Position numbers and translations under genes: made by a program
In this document: in pieces, positions 44,821 to 54,315 of the stretch
How the letters are laid out: each line of letters starts with the position of its first letter
Numbering within the stretch: position 1 is the stretch's first letter
NCBI GenBank assembly: GCA_017524405.1
Contig: JAFWSJ010000011.1
Coordinates: forward strand, 102,862 to 166,861
Reading direction: 5' to 3'
Length of the DNA stretch: 64,000 bases
DNA from: Candidatus Saccharimonadota bacterium
GTDB lineage: Bacteria; Patescibacteriota; Saccharimonadia; Saccharimonadales; Saccharimonadaceae
Notes under the pieces: model-generated
Told to the model about the DNA's origin: nothing
Seen by the model: only the letters and a program-made list of their open reading frames with translations
Database searches by the model: none

Positions 44821-46758
44821 ATGAATTATTACCTGGTCGCCCCATCCAAGGCTTTTCGCCAAGACGAAAACCAGCTTACCTATGAGTCCGAAGATACTCT
44901 GAAGGTCGGCCAGATTGTCTCTGTTCCGCTCGGCAAACAAAGCGCCCTCGGTATCGTCACGAAAAAAGTAGCAAAACCAGAGTTTCCGACTAAGCCTGTC
45001 TCTAGTATCCTCTACGAAACGCCCCTTCCGGCTCATCTCGTAAAGGCTATCCTCTGGCTCGCCGAGTACTACCGCTGCCCGCTCTCTAGCGTCGTTCAAG
45101 CCGCACTGCCTCGCGGTATCACTAAAAACCGCCGAAAATCCGCCGAAATTACGAACGACCTCTATAATCCAAGCCAAGAAAACCCGCTTTCTTCTGCTCA
45201 AAAACGCTGTATAAAAGAATTAACAGATAACAAGGCCAATACTCTGCTGCTTCACGGCATCACCGGCTCGGGCAAAACAAATATTTATATCGCCCTTACA
45301 AAATCTGTTCTCGCCGAAGGAAAATCGGTTATTCTGCTGGTCCCAGAAATTGCTCTCACTTCTCAGCTCGTCCGCAATTTCCAGCAATATTTTGAACACG
45401 TCACCTTGCTCCACTCTGAACAAACCGAGGCAGTCCGCCATCAACTCTGGCAGAAAACCCTCGAAACCGAAGGTCCGCAACTCATTATTGGCCCTCGCAG
45501 CGCCCTTTTCGCCCCTGTTCGCGAGCTCGGACTAGTTATTATCGACGAGGCGCACGAACCGGCCTATCATCAGGATCAAAATCCAAAGTATTCCGCCCTT
45601 CGCCTTGCTTCCCAGATGTCACGCACCATTCTTGGCACCGCCACCCCGCTCATCTCCGATTATTATCTCGGCAAACAGCATAATGCCATCATTTCTCTCG
45701 ACGAGCTCGCCGTTAAATCTGACAAACACGCTCAGATTCATACTCTTGATCTCAAAGATAGAGCCCAGTTTACAAGAAATCGCTTCATTAGCGACCGGCT
45801 TATCGCCTCTATTCAGGGGTCTTTGAACCGCAAGGAGCAAAGCCTCATCTTCCATAACCGCCGCGGCACCGCCCCGATGACTATCTGCGACCACTGTGGT
45901 TGGCAGGCCCTCTGCCCGAATTGCTTCCTGCCCCTGGTGCTCCATGCCGATAAATACCGACTTCGCTGTCATACTTGCGGCCGCAACTTCCCTGTTATTA
46001 CCGCCTGCCCAGAGTGCGGCAACGCCAGCATTCACCACAAGGGTTTCGGCACCAAACTCATCGCCGACGAGCTCGCCCGCCTCTTCCCGAACGCCAAGAT
46101 TGGCCGCTTCGACGCCGATACTGCCGCCGACGAGAAGCTAAACCGCGTCTACCAAGAGGTGCACGATGGTACCTACGATATTATCGTCGGTACCCAAATG
46201 CTCGCCAAGGGCTTCGATTTTCCAAAGCTCAGCACTCTCGGTATTATCCAGGCCGATGCCAACCTCAGTCTTCCAGATTTCTCCTCCGAGGAACGCAGTT
46301 TTCAGCTCCTCACCCAGGTTATTGGGCGCGCCAACCGCGGTCACCTAAACAGTAATATTTTTATACAGAGCTATCAGCCGAACAACGAGATTATCCGCTA
46401 CGCCACGAATGGCGATTATGCCGGTTTTTACGAGTATTTACTCGCCAAACGCCAAGCCGCTAAGCTTCCGCCATTTAGCTTCCTCCTGAAGCTCTCAATT
46501 ACCTACAAAACAGAGGCGGCGACCGTCAAAAATACACAAAAATTATTCAAGCAAATCAACCAGATCATCAAAGAAAACGGCATAAATCAGGTCGCTCTCA
46601 CCCCGCCAATGCCTGCCTTCCATGAGCGTGACAACATCGGCTATACCTGGCAGCTCGTCGTTAAGGCCAAATCTCGCAAAGACCTCATCACTATCTTTAA
46701 TGGCCTCGACAAAACCAGCCAGCTTCATTACGATTTCGACCCTTATACTCTGCTCTGA
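44821..46758 (+). CDS. priA: Primosomal helicase PriA
   Basis: 645 aa. N-terminal 3'-binding domain (1-110), Walker A LHGITGSGKTNIY (about 147), DEAH (about 241), the zinc-ribbon region with eight Cys (CDHCGW, CPNC, CHTCG, CPECG, about 360-405), and motif VGTQMLAKGFDFP. Restarts stalled replication forks. Its -10 TAAAAT is 6 nt before the ATG and no ribosome binding site is seen, so leaderless. Divergent from the winged-helix gene with 139 bp between. Confidence 0.96.
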   Translation: MNYYLVAPSKAFRQDENQLTYESEDTLKVGQIVSVPLGKQSALGIVTKKVAKPEFPTKPVSSILYETPLPAHLVKAILWLAEYYRCPLSSVVQAALPRGITKNRRKSAEITNDLYNPSQENPLSSAQKRCIKELTDNKANTLLLHGITGSGKTNIYIALTKSVLAEGKSVILLVPEIALTSQLVRNFQQYFEHVTLLHSEQTEAVRHQLWQKTLETEGPQLIIGPRSALFAPVRELGLVIIDEAHEPAYHQDQNPKYSALRLASQMSRTILGTATPLISDYYLGKQHNAIISLDELAVKSDKHAQIHTLDLKDRAQFTRNRFISDRLIASIQGSLNRKEQSLIFHNRRGTAPMTICDHCGWQALCPNCFLPLVLHADKYRLRCHTCGRNFPVITACPECGNASIHHKGFGTKLIADELARLFPNAKIGRFDADTAADEKLNRVYQEVHDGTYDIIVGTQMLAKGFDFPKLSTLGIIQADANLSLPDFSSEERSFQLLTQVIGRANRGHLNSNIFIQSYQPNNEIIRYATNGDYAGFYEYLLAKRQAAKLPPFSFLLKLSITYKTEAATVKNTQKLFKQINQIIKENGINQVALTPPMPAFHERDNIGYTWQLVVKAKSRKDLITIFNGLDKTSQLHYDFDPYTLL

Positions 46759-46807
46759 CGCTTATGCTCGCCTCGAGCAAACAATTATGTTAAAATAACA
46801 GATAGTT

Positions 46808-47383
46808 ATGAATATTATTACGACACCGGACCCACGCCTTCGCACCAAGTGCAAGAAGGTCAATCACGTCGATGGCGAAGTGAAGGACATGATTAAGAAC
46901 ATGATCCAAAACTGCCTCGACTGGGAGAAAGAACACGAATTCGAGATTAGCGCCGCTCTCGCCGCCCCGCAGCTCGGCTACGACCGCCGCATTATTGTTG
47001 TACGCGACGATATGGACGACAAGGAGCACGGCAATTTCATTCCTCTTCTCAACCCAGAGGTCATCAAGACGGAAGGTAAAACTCTCTACGATTACGAGGG
47101 TTGCCTCTCGGTGCCAAATATCTACGGCAAAGTTCCTCGCCCAGCCAAGGCCCGCATCAAGGCTCAGACCATCGACGGCCAAGAGGTGCGCATCAAGGCT
47201 GACGGCTTCCTCGCCCGCACTCTTCTCCACGAAATCGACCACCTAAACGGCATTCTTTTCATCGACCACATCAAGGGCCAAAAAGACGCTTTCTACCGCC
47301 TCGATAACAAAGGTGATCTCGTCCCAGTCGATTACGATTCTGAAATCGCTAATAATAAAGACCTCTATCCAGATGAAGACTAA
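46808..47383 (+). CDS. def: Peptide deformylase
   Basis: 191 aa with motifs ALAAPQLG (I, normally GxGLAAPQ; here the first Gly-x-Gly is replaced), EGCLSVP (II, Cys ligand) and LLHEIDHLNG (III, HEXXH). Removes the formyl group from nascent chains before map acts. TAAAAT lies 11 nt before the ATG. Overlaps fmt by 11 nt, so formylation and deformylation genes are coupled. Confidence 0.94.
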   Translation: MNIITTPDPRLRTKCKKVNHVDGEVKDMIKNMIQNCLDWEKEHEFEISAALAAPQLGYDRRIIVVRDDMDDKEHGNFIPLLNPEVIKTEGKTLYDYEGCLSVPNIYGKVPRPAKARIKAQTIDGQEVRIKADGFLARTLLHEIDHLNGILFIDHIKGQKDAFYRLDNKGDLVPVDYDSEIANNKDLYPDED

Positions 47384-48266
47384 GGTAATTTTCTTCGGTA
47401 ACGAACAGCTCGCCCAGGGCATCAAGCCAAAGACCTACCTCTTTGACGCCCTCGTGAATTCCAACGAATTCGAAGTCGCTGCCCTTATCTTAACCAACCC
47501 AAACCCACGCAAACCTTATCAGATCGAAAAATCCGCCGCAAGTGCTGGCGTACCGGTCTATTTCAGCAAGAAAAACGACGAAATTCTCGAGATTATCGCG
47601 AAATACGATGCCCCAGTCGCCGTTCTCGCCTCTTTTGGCAAGCTGATTCCAGACAGCATCATCGCCGCCTTCCCTTGTGGCATCATCAATATTCATCCGT
47701 CGATGCTACCGAAATATCGCGGCACCACCCCTATCGAATCCGCCCTTCTTAGCGGCGATAAGGAAACTGGCGTATCTGTTATGCGCCTCGCTCACGATAT
47801 GGACGCTGGCCCAACTTTCGCTCAGGCTAAGGTAGAAATCACCGCCGACGACACCAAGCAGAGCCTCTACGAAAAGCTCGCCGAGGCCGGCTCACGTGAT
47901 TTACTCCGTGTTCTCCCTGGTATCGTCGCGAAAAATGCCCCTGAGAGCCCTCAGGACGAAGCACAAGCGACTTTCACCACTCCGCTAACAAAAGACCTAT
48001 CTGAACTACAACCTGCCCTTAAATCGGCCGAGACGCTCTTTAATGAGGTCCGCGCTTTTGCCGGTTTCCCGAAGTCTAAAGCCACTTTTCTCGGTGTTCC
48101 GAGTGTAGTTACGAAGGCTCACGTCGCGGATAGTGCCGCCACTGAGCTCGATATGCTCTGCTCTAATGGCAAATACCTCGTAATTGATCGCCTCATCCCA
48201 GAGAATTCCAAAGAGATGGACGCGAAAAGCTTCCTCAATGGCCAAAGCAACAAAAAATCTGCCTAA
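47373..48266 (+). CDS. fmt: Methionyl-tRNA formyltransferase
   Basis: The start at 47373 (MKTKVIFFGNEQLAQG) is chosen as the usual opening of the formyltransferase fold; it lies inside the end of def. Signature motifs are ASFGKLIPDSII, NIHPSMLPKYRGTTPIESALLSGDKETGVSVMRL (Asn-His-Asp active site) and the ends of the catalytic domain; the C-terminal OB domain is short. 297 aa. Formylates initiator Met-tRNA using 10-formyl-THF. Confidence 0.95.
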   Translation: MKTKVIFFGNEQLAQGIKPKTYLFDALVNSNEFEVAALILTNPNPRKPYQIEKSAASAGVPVYFSKKNDEILEIIAKYDAPVAVLASFGKLIPDSIIAAFPCGIINIHPSMLPKYRGTTPIESALLSGDKETGVSVMRLAHDMDAGPTFAQAKVEITADDTKQSLYEKLAEAGSRDLLRVLPGIVAKNAPESPQDEAQATFTTPLTKDLSELQPALKSAETLFNEVRAFAGFPKSKATFLGVPSVVTKAHVADSAATELDMLCSNGKYLVIDRLIPENSKEMDAKSFLNGQSNKKSA

Positions 48267-48280
48267 GAGGCAGATTTTTT
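48253..48280. terminator. Bidirectional terminator after fmt
   Basis: AAAAAATCTGCC/GGCAGATTTTTT around a short loop between convergent genes. Confidence 0.88.
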
Positions 48281-48285
48281 AAATA

Positions 48286-48699
48286 CTAGGCTTGTCCGCC
48301 GAGAATCGCAGCTTTGTTTGCGATAATCTCTTGCTTGAGCTCCTCGAGCGTCTGTTCGATAATCTGGCGGTAGTTCGGGCAATTCTGATCGAGCCACTTA
48401 GCGCTCACATAGTTGTTCACACGGTCGCTTTCATCTTCGACGCGGCTAGCAATTCTCTGATAAATTTCATCGCTGCGATAATCGCCAAGGTTCGAAAGCC
48501 AGCGCTTAATCGTTTCTTCGTCGTTATCAATAATCTTCTCAAATTCTGCGACCTGATCATCGGTCATCTGAGCGTTCATTCTTTCGCCGACTCTGACCTC
48601 GAACTGATCCTGCGCATTCTCCAAGAAAGCAGCCTTTTGGTCCTGTGGTAATGCCCCAAGTCCCACCGCTTCTAGGAATGTATCATCAAATTTATACAT
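48286..48699 (-). CDS. Helical protein resembling DUF5663 family (137 aa)
   Basis: All-alpha. The LEAVGLGALPQDQKAAFLENAQDQFEVRVGERM opening and the TDDQVAEFEKI segment follow a CPR-common small-protein pattern I associate with DUF5663; this is recollection, not a search. Charged, soluble, no cofactor motif. AGGAGA precedes the ATG, with TACAAT about 28 nt upstream. Function unknown. Confidence 0.65.
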   Translation of the reverse strand: MYKFDDTFLEAVGLGALPQDQKAAFLENAQDQFEVRVGERMNAQMTDDQVAEFEKIIDNDEETIKRWLSNLGDYRSDEIYQRIASRVEDESDRVNNYVSAKWLDQNCPNYRQIIEQTLEELKQEIIANKAAILGGQA

Positions 48700-48743
48700 T
48701 GATTTTCTCCTATTTCCCCCATTGTATCACAAAAAGCTTATGC

Positions 48744-50516
48744 TTATGCAATTTTCTTGTGTTTGTATTCGCGCACAAAGAATTCAATGCGGTCACCAAT
48801 CTCAAGCTGGATCTTCTTCGTAGTCTTGAGCGACATACCGCCGAGCTCGCCTTCAGCAAGCGATGGCACATCAACCTTACCCTCTTGAACGTTCTTTACT
48901 TCGACTTCGCCAAGTAGGTCTTTCTTGCGATAAACACGACCAAGCATGCCAGGAGCAACGCGGCCACTCTTTACCTGACCGCCGGTGATAATTTCGGTCT
49001 TTTCGGTGCGGAACACGCCCTTCACCTCGAGCTCGCCCATCTCAGTTTCAATCATCTCAGCATCGAGCATACCTTCCATCTCGTGCTTTGCGTCATCGAG
49101 AAGTTCGTAAATCACACGATAAACGCGGACTGGCACGCCGTTGCGCTCTGCCATCTTGGCGATCGCATTCGGCACGGTCACGTTGAAGCCGTAAATAATC
49201 GTATTGCCACCAGAGGCCATATAGATGTCATTCTCATTGATTGCACCAACACCAGTCGATACGATATTGAGCGTAATTTCGCCCTGCGTATCAATCATAC
49301 GGAGCGAGTCGACAACAGAGGTAACCGAACCCTGAACGTCGCCCTTCACGAGCACGTTAAAGGTCTTCGTATTATCAGCCGTGTTCATCATGCGAAGAAG
49401 GTCGCTAGAGGTCACATTTGCGTTCGCAGTTTCATTCGCTTCAGCCTGAGCGTTGAGAAGCGCCATGCGGCGTGCGGTCTTTTCGTCCGCAACTTCCTCA
49501 AACTTATCACCAAAGTTCGGAAGATCCTTGAAGCCAGTCACAACAACAGGGGTAGAAGGCGTCGCCTTACCCTTTGGTTTGCCCTTCCAGTCAAGCATCG
49601 TGCGCACCTTCGCGTAAGTCTTACCAGCAACGATAAATTCACCAACCTTGAGTTCGCCGCCGGTAACGAGGAGATTCACGACCGAACCCTTACCGACTTC
49701 CATGTGGCTCTCAATCACGAGGCCCTCAGCTGGGATATTTTCGTCAGCCTTGAGCTCATCAATATCTGCGGTCAAAAGAATCATATCGAGAAGCTGCTCG
49801 ACGTTCTGACCAGTTTTTGCCGAAATCGGCACCATAATCGTGTCACCGCCCCACTCCTCTGGGTTAAGATTGAAATCGGTTGCGAGCTGCGCCTTCGTGC
49901 GGTCAATATTCGCGCCTTCCTTATCAATCTTGTTAATCGCAACAATAATCTTTGCGTTTGCCGCCTCGGCGAACTTAATCGCCTCTGCAGTCTGTGGCTT
50001 CACGCCATCATCGGCAGCCACCACAATCACCACGATATCAGTAAGCATCGCGCCATGCTGGCGAATCGCCGCGAAAGCCTCATGACCCGGCGTATCGAGG
50101 AAGGTAATCTTACGGTCCTTGTATTCCATCTGATAAGCGGAAATATGCTGAGTGATGCCGCCAGCCTCACCTTCGACCGTCTTCTTCTTGAGAAGCGTAT
50201 CGAGAAGCGTAGTTTTACCATGATCGACATGCCCCATCACAGCTACCACTGGTGGGCGGAGCTTTGCGTCCTTTGAAAGCTCGCGCTTTGCGCCAGGAAG
50301 CTTTGACGAATTCTCTTTACGCTCAAAGCGCACATTCTCAAAACCGAGTTCCTCGGTCATAATCTGAGCCGTCTCAACATCGAGACGCTGATTAATCGTC
50401 GCCATAATGCCGTTTTTGAACAACTCACCAATGAGGTGCGTAACAGATACGCCCAACGCGTTCGCTAGCTCGTCTACCGTAATCGAGCCAGAAACCTGTA
50501 TCACTTTTTCTTCCAT
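48744..50516 (-). CDS. infB: Translation initiation factor IF-2
   Basis: 590 aa. Short N-terminal IF2_N helix (VDELANALGVSVTHLIGELF), then the G-domain: GHVDHGKTT (about 95), DTPGHE, NKID; followed by domains II, III and C-terminal. Lacks the long N-terminal extension of E. coli IF-2 (890 aa). Positions fMet-tRNA on the 30S subunit. The -10 TAAAAT lies about 60 nt before the ATG, giving a leader with AGGAGC near the start, in contrast to neighbours without leaders. Confidence 0.97.
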   Translation of the reverse strand: MEEKVIQVSGSITVDELANALGVSVTHLIGELFKNGIMATINQRLDVETAQIMTEELGFENVRFERKENSSKLPGAKRELSKDAKLRPPVVAVMGHVDHGKTTLLDTLLKKKTVEGEAGGITQHISAYQMEYKDRKITFLDTPGHEAFAAIRQHGAMLTDIVVIVVAADDGVKPQTAEAIKFAEAANAKIIVAINKIDKEGANIDRTKAQLATDFNLNPEEWGGDTIMVPISAKTGQNVEQLLDMILLTADIDELKADENIPAEGLVIESHMEVGKGSVVNLLVTGGELKVGEFIVAGKTYAKVRTMLDWKGKPKGKATPSTPVVVTGFKDLPNFGDKFEEVADEKTARRMALLNAQAEANETANANVTSSDLLRMMNTADNTKTFNVLVKGDVQGSVTSVVDSLRMIDTQGEITLNIVSTGVGAINENDIYMASGGNTIIYGFNVTVPNAIAKMAERNGVPVRVYRVIYELLDDAKHEMEGMLDAEMIETEMGELEVKGVFRTEKTEIITGGQVKSGRVAPGMLGRVYRKKDLLGEVEVKNVQEGKVDVPSLAEGELGGMSLKTTKKIQLEIGDRIEFFVREYKHKKIA

Positions 50517-50602
50517 TTTCTAGCTCCTTTCTCTTTTAGCTAATAAAAAATCCACCCCGAAAAAACTTCTTCTATTTTAGCATAAAACGAATAAAAATGC
50601 CA

Positions 50603-51406
50603 CTATTCGGCCGTATAGAGCTGGCGCGGAATCAATACGCACTCGATAACCGCGCTACCCCCATCCTCACTAAGCTTCACTTCCTCGATATAACAAAGCG
50701 AGCCACTACGAATCAAAAACTCACTCTGCCCTCCAGAATAAGACAAATCTCCCGTCAGCAGCACCCCCTCGTGCGTACCCGCCGGAACCCGATAGTGCAT
50801 CGAAATATTGCATTCTTTCCTCAGAGGATCATCGAAGTCTCTCCCGGCGTAACTCCCCTCTTCTGTCACCGATGTGCTCATAAAGCCTCGCTCAAGGTGG
50901 AACTGCCCTTCAAGCTTCTTCAAATCCTCTAGCGAACTAACCCCGTAGCCGTGGAAAGAATCCAAATTCGTCCCCCTATACGCAATAAAATCCTCATTTA
51001 CATCCGGCGCTTTATCAATCGCACCGTTAATCATCTCTACCGCCTGATGTGAGCGCCGCTCCGCCTCTTCGGTTCGCTCCCCGAGCTGGTCGTAATCCCA
51101 AAAACCACGCGCAACGCTATTAATTCGCTTGTAGTTATAGCCAGAATACTCTTTCAGGGCCTCTTTTTCGTCTTCACTCAGTGCTCCGTTCAGCTCTTCC
51201 TCGTATCCAGGGTTCGCCTCAAGAAATTCATCCGCGCCCGTATACTCTCGGCAGTCTTCAGACGCAATCAGTTCAATATAATCCGACGTTTGCTGCTCGT
51301 TCCCAAGCCGCTTTATCTCCTGGACATACATCTCACAAGCACGGTTCTCGCTTCGTTCTTTCGGAAAAACCGATTCGTCGCCACTGGGCATTTTTTCGAA
51401 ATTCAT
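50603..51406 (-). CDS. ADP-ribosyltransferase-fold protein (PF03496-like)
   Basis: 267 aa. N-terminal helical lobe with ALKEYSGYNYKRINSVARG (about 86-104), the same opening as in iota/C3-type toxins. The catalytic core has Arg in AYRGTN (about 148), the Ser-Thr-Ser motif GFMSTSVTEEG (about 179) and a Q-x-E end (GGQSEFLI, about 231-233) as in C3-type enzymes. All three R-S-E residues are there, so it should bind NAD and transfer ADP-ribose. No signal peptide; secretion route unknown. TAGAAT is 6 nt before the ATG, no ribosome binding site. Possible host-directed effector, toxin of conflict, or regulator of its own proteins. Confidence 0.88.
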   Translation of the reverse strand: MNFEKMPSGDESVFPKERSENRACEMYVQEIKRLGNEQQTSDYIELIASEDCREYTGADEFLEANPGYEEELNGALSEDEKEALKEYSGYNYKRINSVARGFWDYDQLGERTEEAERRSHQAVEMINGAIDKAPDVNEDFIAYRGTNLDSFHGYGVSSLEDLKKLEGQFHLERGFMSTSVTEEGSYAGRDFDDPLRKECNISMHYRVPAGTHEGVLLTGDLSYSGGQSEFLIRSGSLCYIEEVKLSEDGGSAVIECVLIPRQLYTAE

Positions 51407-51422
51407 ACTTTTATTCTAGCAT

Positions 51423-52553
51423 CTAGGCCAGAATCTCACGATAAATCGTCTCGATTTCCTCTTCGCCAATCTTCACCGGATGGTTAGCGAGGCGCTCTGG
51501 ATTCACGGTATTTGTAAACTTATCAAAATCCCCTTCTGAAAGCTGCGGCTTTTCTAGTTCCAGACCATCAACGAATTCGACAAACTTCTTCGCCGCTGCC
51601 TCAGCCGAGTTGCAGCCCATTAGCCTTGCGATTTCCCTGAGCACGCCCTCGAGATAGGTCACCCCTCGCGGATCATTGCAAGCGTCCGTCGCGCGCTCGA
51701 CTGTAAGCGCAAATAGTCGCTTCATACAGAGCGCCACCGCATGTCCATGCGCCACGCCGTAAACAGCGGTCAAGTTGTATCCAAAAGCATGCGGCGCGGT
51801 CGTTCGCGTAATGTTAATCGCCTTCCCCGCCAGATTCGCCGCACGGAGCATCTGCTCGTTTTGCTCTGGGTTGTTCGCAAGATAGCCAAATACATTATCA
51901 AAAATCAATCGAATCGCCTCCGAACTATAACGCCGACTCTCTTCGGTGCTAGCGACTGCCCAGTACGACTCAATCGCATGACACAAAGCATCAAGCATCG
52001 TCGCCTTCCTCTGGTAATCCGGCAAAGATTTAAGCACATTTGGGTCCATCACAACCGCATCCGGAATGCAGCTGTCGTCAGTCACGGAATGCTTCTTCCC
52101 CTGGTAGTACACGATTGCGAAACGTGTCGCCTCCGAGCCCGTCCCCGCCGTCGTCGGCACCGCCAAAAATGGGATACTGTTCGGGACAATCGTTTGCTCA
52201 AGATAATTTTGGCTCTCGTCGAGTGTCGCGAACATCTTGATGCACTTTGCAACATCCATCGACGAACCTCCGCCAACTGCCACGACCGCGTCACAACCGC
52301 TCTCTTTAAAAACGCGCACACCTTCAACTACCGACTCATAATCTGGGTTCGGCTTAAAACGGTCAAAAACTACAAGCCCCACCTCTAATCTCTCCGGCAA
52401 ATCTTTCGTAAAATAGCGTGTAATTTCAAAAGCCTCGAGCGGCAAATCGCTCACAAGCATAATCTTGCGAATCTTTTGTCCGTTGTGGAGCTGCGAAAAA
52501 TACCAGTCCACCGACGAATATCCGTTCTCTACTCTCAAGATTTGTTGATTCAC
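51423..52553 (-). CDS. Iron-containing alcohol dehydrogenase
   Basis: 376 aa. NAD-binding GGGSSMDVAK (about 95), TAGTGSEAT, the metal-ligand helix MLDALCHAIESYWA and the second ligand region APHAFGYNLTAVYGVAHGHAVAL with two His. Reduces or oxidises an aldehyde/alcohol with NAD(P)H; phosphonoacetaldehyde- and butanol-type relatives share the fold, so the substrate is open. GTG start: TAAAAT-6 nt-GTG, no ribosome binding site, and the rpsA terminator lies just upstream. Confidence 0.93.
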   Translation of the reverse strand: MNQQILRVENGYSSVDWYFSQLHNGQKIRKIMLVSDLPLEAFEITRYFTKDLPERLEVGLVVFDRFKPNPDYESVVEGVRVFKESGCDAVVAVGGGSSMDVAKCIKMFATLDESQNYLEQTIVPNSIPFLAVPTTAGTGSEATRFAIVYYQGKKHSVTDDSCIPDAVVMDPNVLKSLPDYQRKATMLDALCHAIESYWAVASTEESRRYSSEAIRLIFDNVFGYLANNPEQNEQMLRAANLAGKAINITRTTAPHAFGYNLTAVYGVAHGHAVALCMKRLFALTVERATDACNDPRGVTYLEGVLREIARLMGCNSAEAAAKKFVEFVDGLELEKPQLSEGDFDKFTNTVNPERLANHPVKIGEEEIETIYREILA

Positions 52554-52576
52554 GTCTCTATTTTAGCACAAGCACG

Positions 52577-52603
52577 AAAAAACCACCCCGAAAGGTGGTT
52601 TTT
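52577..52603 (-). terminator. Terminator after rpsA
   Basis: AACCACC/GGTGGTT stem with T-run on the minus strand, abutting the promoter of the alcohol dehydrogenase. Confidence 0.85.
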
Positions 52604-52616
52604 CCAGAAAAGCGCT

Positions 52617-53693
52617 TTATTTCTTGGCTTTCTTTTCAGCAAAGCTAAGGGAAATCTTGCGACCTTCCTTATCGATGTCGAGAACCTTGAATTCCTTGCG
52701 CTCGTTGAGCGTAAAGATCTTCTCTGGGTCAACATCGCTGCCCTCGCCGAGCTCAGAAACATGAACTAGAGCTTCGACAGCTGGCGAAATCTGAACGAAT
52801 GCGCCAAATGGGGTGATACGAGTAATCGTACCTTCGACCTTGTCGCCCTTCTTGAAGTTAGCAATCTCAGAGAGCCATGGGTCCTCTTGGAGTTGCTTCA
52901 TAGAGAGGCTGAGGCGATCCTTGTCGATAGCAATAATCTTTGCTTCGACCGTTTCGCCAACCTTGACATAGTCAGCTGGGTTGTTGACGCGTTCCCAAGA
53001 AATCTCGGAAATGTGAACGAGACCTTCAATACCATCGACGTTAACGAAGATACCGAAGTCGACCACACCGGTCACTACACCCTTTACGACGTCACCGACA
53101 GCGAGCTTCGAGAAGCGCTCTGCGAGACCGTCCTTGATAGCTTCCTTCTCAGAGAGAATGAGCTTGTTCGTCTTGCGATCAGCATCGAGGATGCGGACGC
53201 GAATTGGCTTACCAACGAGAGCGTTAAGGCGCTGAAGGATTTCATCCTTGTCAGAACCACCGACACGTGGGTAATGTTCAGCCGAGAGCTGAGAAACTGG
53301 CAAGAAGCCGCGAATACCTTCGTATTCGACCAAGAGACCGCCACGGTTGGCGTCGAATGGTTGAACCTCGATAATTTCGCCTGCCTCGAGCTTGCTGGAA
53401 ATCTCGTCCCAGCCTTTCTCTTTGACGGCTTTGCGGAGAGATAGTAGTACCATACCATCTTCCATTTCAGTATCTACAACAGAGGCAGATACATCGTCGC
53501 CTTCCTTGAGCGTACGCCCAAATGCGACCTCACGACGTGGTACGAGACCAACACCGCGTGCACCGAGATCGATAAGAATCTCGTGCTTCTTTACCGACAA
53601 CACCTTACCTTCGATGGTGTCACCGAGTACAATAGCCTTGCTATCCTCATTAGCGAGGAGCTCGTCCATTGTCAATTTAGCTTTTGTAGCCAT
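52617..53693 (-). CDS. rpsA: 30S ribosomal protein S1 (four S1 domains)
   Basis: 358 aa; four repeats of about 75 residues: GDTIEGKVLSVKKHEILIDLG, GEIIEVQPFDANRGGLLVEYEGIRGFLPVSQ, GDVVKGVVTGVVDFGIFVNVDGIEGLVHISE and GDKVEGTITRITPFGAFVQISPAVEALVHVSE. The six-domain E. coli protein is longer. Binds mRNA and helps start translation, though leaderless mRNAs do not need it. GGAAGG precedes the ATG; a separate promoter lies upstream. Confidence 0.95.
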   Translation of the reverse strand: MATKAKLTMDELLANEDSKAIVLGDTIEGKVLSVKKHEILIDLGARGVGLVPRREVAFGRTLKEGDDVSASVVDTEMEDGMVLLSLRKAVKEKGWDEISSKLEAGEIIEVQPFDANRGGLLVEYEGIRGFLPVSQLSAEHYPRVGGSDKDEILQRLNALVGKPIRVRILDADRKTNKLILSEKEAIKDGLAERFSKLAVGDVVKGVVTGVVDFGIFVNVDGIEGLVHISEISWERVNNPADYVKVGETVEAKIIAIDKDRLSLSMKQLQEDPWLSEIANFKKGDKVEGTITRITPFGAFVQISPAVEALVHVSELGEGSDVDPEKIFTLNERKEFKVLDIDKEGRKISLSFAEKKAKK

Positions 53694-53740
53694 TGATTTT
53701 TCCTTCCGCTGAGACTACTCATTATCTTTCCTGACACAAG

Positions 53741-53777
53741 AAAAAATAGTGAGTAGCCTCATGCTACCCACTATTTT
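53741..53777 (-). terminator. Terminator after the MPKTG membrane protein
   Basis: Fourteen-pair stem AAATAGTGGGTAGC/GCTACTCACTATTT (one G-T) with a 5-nt loop and T-run on the minus strand. Confidence 0.85.
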
Positions 53778-53803
53778 AATCTATTTCCCCTCTGTTGTAA
53801 AGC

Positions 53804-54226
53804 CTAAGCGTTTTTCTTGAACATCACGACGTTGTAGGCGAAAAGCGTAGCAACGACCGCAAGGCCAAGCACAGGGATAATCGAATCCTCTGGACCAGTC
53901 TTTGGCATCGAGCTACCGTTGTTGCCAGCGCTAATGTGCTGATCGATAATCTCTTGCTGGGTCTGGCTTTCAGAGCTACCCTGCTGGTTCATTTTTTCCT
54001 GCTCAGCACGCTTCTTTGCAGCGGCTTCTTCCTGAGCTTTGCGCTCAGCCTCAGCCTGCTTCTCTTCTTCGGTCTGAGAGGTTTCGTTAGTTGCCACCTC
54101 TGTCTTTGGCTTCGGCGAAGTGCTCAAAGAGACACCAATGACGATGCCCGCAATGATGATCACGACCGCGAGGCCAATCAATGCGCCCAAACCCCAACGC
54201 TTATACTTGTATTCAGTTTCGCTCAT
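53804..54226 (-). CDS. Small membrane protein with MPKTG tail (140 aa)
   Basis: The ATG at 54226 is preceded by TAGGAG. A membrane helix (about 12-35), a Glu/Ala/Lys-rich coiled-coil segment (about 50-80) and a Gln/Ser-rich linker end in MPKTGPED, a second helix and FKKNA. The tail matches LPXTG-like sorting signals with Met in place of Leu and an immediate Pro after Gly, as in the LPKTGP tail at 28917. No sortase is in the window. Topology suggests both ends near the inner face, with the charged segment outside. Function unknown. Confidence 0.8.
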   Translation of the reverse strand: MSETEYKYKRWGLGALIGLAVVIIIAGIVIGVSLSTSPKPKTEVATNETSQTEEEKQAEAERKAQEEAAAKKRAEQEKMNQQGSSESQTQQEIIDQHISAGNNGSSMPKTGPEDSIIPVLGLAVVATLFAYNVVMFKKNA

Positions 54227-54315
54227 AAAACTCCTAAACACTTTTGCATACTATACCACACATTTCATGATTATGCAATAGCCATTAAGGGGATGATGTG
54301 CTGTATAATGGAATT

